A DNA stretch of 6,169 nucleotides from Xanthobacteraceae bacterium. Its GTDB lineage: Bacteria; Pseudomonadota; Alphaproteobacteria; Rhizobiales; Xanthobacteraceae. A program made the position numbers and the translations under genes. Numbering within the stretch: the first letter of the stretch is position 1; the number at the start of each line of letters is the position of its first letter. Shown piece after piece: positions 5,033 through 6,169 of this stretch. The stretch covers positions 1-6,169 of the forward strand of contig JASHYD010001478.1 of the NCBI GenBank assembly GCA_030043175.1, written 5' to 3'. The notes under the pieces were generated by a model. That model saw only the letters and a program-made list of their open reading frames with translations. It made no database searches and had not been told where the DNA came from.

Positions 5033-5050
5033 CCCGCCTTTCAGGGCGGG
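5033..5050 (-). terminator. Possible terminator of the UbiD-family gene
   Basis: On the minus strand CCCGCC (5050-5045) pairs with GGCGGG (5038-5033) around a six-base loop, starting eight bases after the TAA stop. It is followed by ATTTCC, so the T-run is short. Position and a GC-rich stem suit a terminator for this gene; the weak T-run lowers confidence. Confidence 0.45.
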
Positions 5051-5057
5051 GAAGACG

Positions 5058-6169
5058 TTAAAGCGATAGATAGGGATCGTTCAAACGTTTGTCGTTGCGC
5101 CTTCGCTGCTTGAGCGTTTCGCCGGTCGTCCAATACTCGCTGCGTGCCGCCCGATCGGCCTCGAGCTGAAATTCCTCGGGCCACTGGCCGAGCGAGTAGC
5201 CGTACCAGGGCATTTCAGGCGTGAGCCGAGGCAGCCCCAGCTCCTCCCAGATCGCTCTGGCGTTTTCCATGTACTGCCTGGCGGGGAGCGAGATCGGCGG
5301 GAAGGGCCGCTTGATCATGGCGTTGATCAGCATTGCCGAATCGGTCGCTTCATAGTGGTTATCGTCCTTACCGGTGCGCGGTCCGTGGCCCATGTCCTTG
5401 TGATCCAGGATGCGCAGGTCCTGGTGCGGCCGCATGCGGTACGACATCGCCCAGAACAACATATCGAGATTTTCGGGCTCAATATCCTCATTGACCGCGA
5501 CGATGATCTTGCCCACCGCCGACGAAAAGGCGGATGCGCCATAGAGCGCACGCCAGACTTCGGCCTCCAGCGTATCGGCACGCAGCTGGATCACCACGAG
5601 CTTGCGCAGATTGGTGAGCGGCTCGTGCATGAATACGCGGGTGACGCCGCTGATGTTCAAGTGGTGGCGCAGGTGGTGCAAGAACGCCGGCTCGTAGGCA
5701 ACCCGTTTGATCAGGCTGCTCTCGCTCGGCGTCACCTGGCTGATGATCGAGACGAGCACGGCGTCGCGGCGGCGCGTGATCGCGGTGACGTCCATAAAGG
5801 CGTTGTATTCCTTGAGATTCATGTAACCGTGCGATTCCCCGAAGCTGCCTTCGGGCTCGAGCCACTCGGTGTCAAGATAACCTTCGATCACGATCTCGGC
5901 TTCGGCCGGGACCATAAGGTCCACGGTTTTCGCCTTGCACATGCGGATCGGCGCGCCGACCAACCCGCCGGCGACGGCGATCTCATCGAGATGCTTTGGT
6001 AGCTTGTGGACTGACGCGAAGGTGATTGCCGGCGGCGCGCCGAGCATGAGCGCCACCGGCACCTTCGCGCCGCGCGCCCGGTATTTCAGCCAGTGCTCGT
6101 GGATGCCCTGGTTGAGCTCGATCTCCGGGTTCATTCCCATCCGGGTCGGGCTTTTGACCATGGCCCGAT
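5058..6169 (-). CDS. UbiD/Fdc-type prenylated-FMN decarboxylase, N-terminus outside window (partial)
   Basis: The frame runs from TAA at 5060-5058 to the right edge with no start codon needed; the first Met in the window (6161-6159) is internal. Numbering from that Met, residues -1 to 3 read RAMV, which matches ARAMV around catalytic Arg173 of fungal Fdc1. E60 in DEIAVAGG aligns with the metal-binding Glu (Fdc1 E233, E. coli UbiD E241). E104 and E109 in EPEGSFGESHGYM match the Fdc1 E277 and E282 pair. Also typical are PVALMLGAPPA and DLMVPAEAEIVIEG. The Arg-Glu-Glu triad is therefore intact, so it should be an active cytoplasmic enzyme that (de)carboxylates an aromatic or alpha,beta-unsaturated acid with prFMN and a divalent metal. 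The C-terminal part (PWYGYSLGQW) departs from E. coli UbiD, so a ubiquinone role is not assumed. About 130-170 N-terminal residues are missing. The substrate is unknown, and no prFMN-synthase (UbiX) gene is in view. Confidence 0.92.
   Translation of the reverse strand, partial: RAMVKSPTRMGMNPEIELNQGIHEHWLKYRARGAKVPVALMLGAPPAITFASVHKLPKHLDEIAVAGGLVGAPIRMCKAKTVDLMVPAEAEIVIEGYLDTEWLEPEGSFGESHGYMNLKEYNAFMDVTAITRRRDAVLVSIISQVTPSESSLIKRVAYEPAFLHHLRHHLNISGVTRVFMHEPLTNLRKLVVIQLRADTLEAEVWRALYGASAFSSAVGKIIVAVNEDIEPENLDMLFWAMSYRMRPHQDLRILDHKDMGHGPRTGKDDNHYEATDSAMLINAMIKRPFPPISLPARQYMENARAIWEELGLPRLTPEMPWYGYSLGQWPEEFQLEADRAARSEYWTTGETLKQRRRNDKRLNDPYLSL

Noticed and set aside
5910..5940. Loss of the metal-binding Glu in the UbiD homologue, because CKAKTVDL has Lys where Fdc1 has Glu in CETNDL
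   Set aside because: Counting back from the EGPFGE motif places the true metal ligand further upstream, in the segment matching DEIAVAGG, where Glu60 is present.
5355..6002. Plus-strand open frame of 215 residues, rich in His, Asp and Arg
   Set aside because: It is an antisense shadow of the UbiD-family gene, whose frame carries the catalytic motifs.

Overview
This is a GC-rich stretch of chromosome that looks alphaproteobacterial, most likely Bradyrhizobium or a relative. The grounds are the high GC at third codon positions, SD-type ribosome sites (AGGAGA, GGAGA, GGGAGG), and small exported proteins of unknown function that resemble families I associate with Bradyrhizobiaceae. The genus assignment is inference. 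I saw no tRNA, rRNA, CRISPR array or intact insertion sequence.

Layout from left to right. (1) 1-321, minus strand: the first 107 codons of an exported protein rich in glycine, tyrosine and tryptophan, running off the left edge. Its ribosome site is directly preceded by a perfect mRNA hairpin. (2) 322-849: mostly non-coding, with one weak candidate small ORF at 640-756. (3) 850-2208, plus: an exported peptidase of the C13 (legumain-like) family joined to five regular tetratricopeptide repeats. (4) 2209-2519: no gene, but a 12-bp stem-loop at 2313-2344. (5) 2520-2906, minus: a small exported protein of unknown function with an HCCD motif. (6) 2907-3419: a gap holding a dense cluster of inverted repeats, a four-copy 14-bp tandem repeat and an 18-bp perfect palindrome. 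(7) 3420-4313, plus: a 297-residue exported protein of unknown function with an EF-hand-like acidic loop. (8) 4314-5057: non-coding, hairpin-rich sequence between convergent genes. (9) 5058-6169, minus: the C-terminal three quarters of a UbiD/Fdc-type prenylated-FMN decarboxylase, running off the right edge.

The genes do not form an operon. They alternate in strand, are separated by gaps of 300-750 bases, and each with a visible start has its own ribosome site. Four of the five clear genes begin with a signal peptide, so most of this window encodes envelope or periplasmic products; the UbiD homologue is the cytoplasmic exception. I see no evidence for a joint pathway. The items most worth a second look are the C13-TPR fusion, the repeat cluster at 2995-3129, the hairpin touching the ribosome site of the glycine-rich gene, and the EF-hand-like loop in the 297-residue protein.
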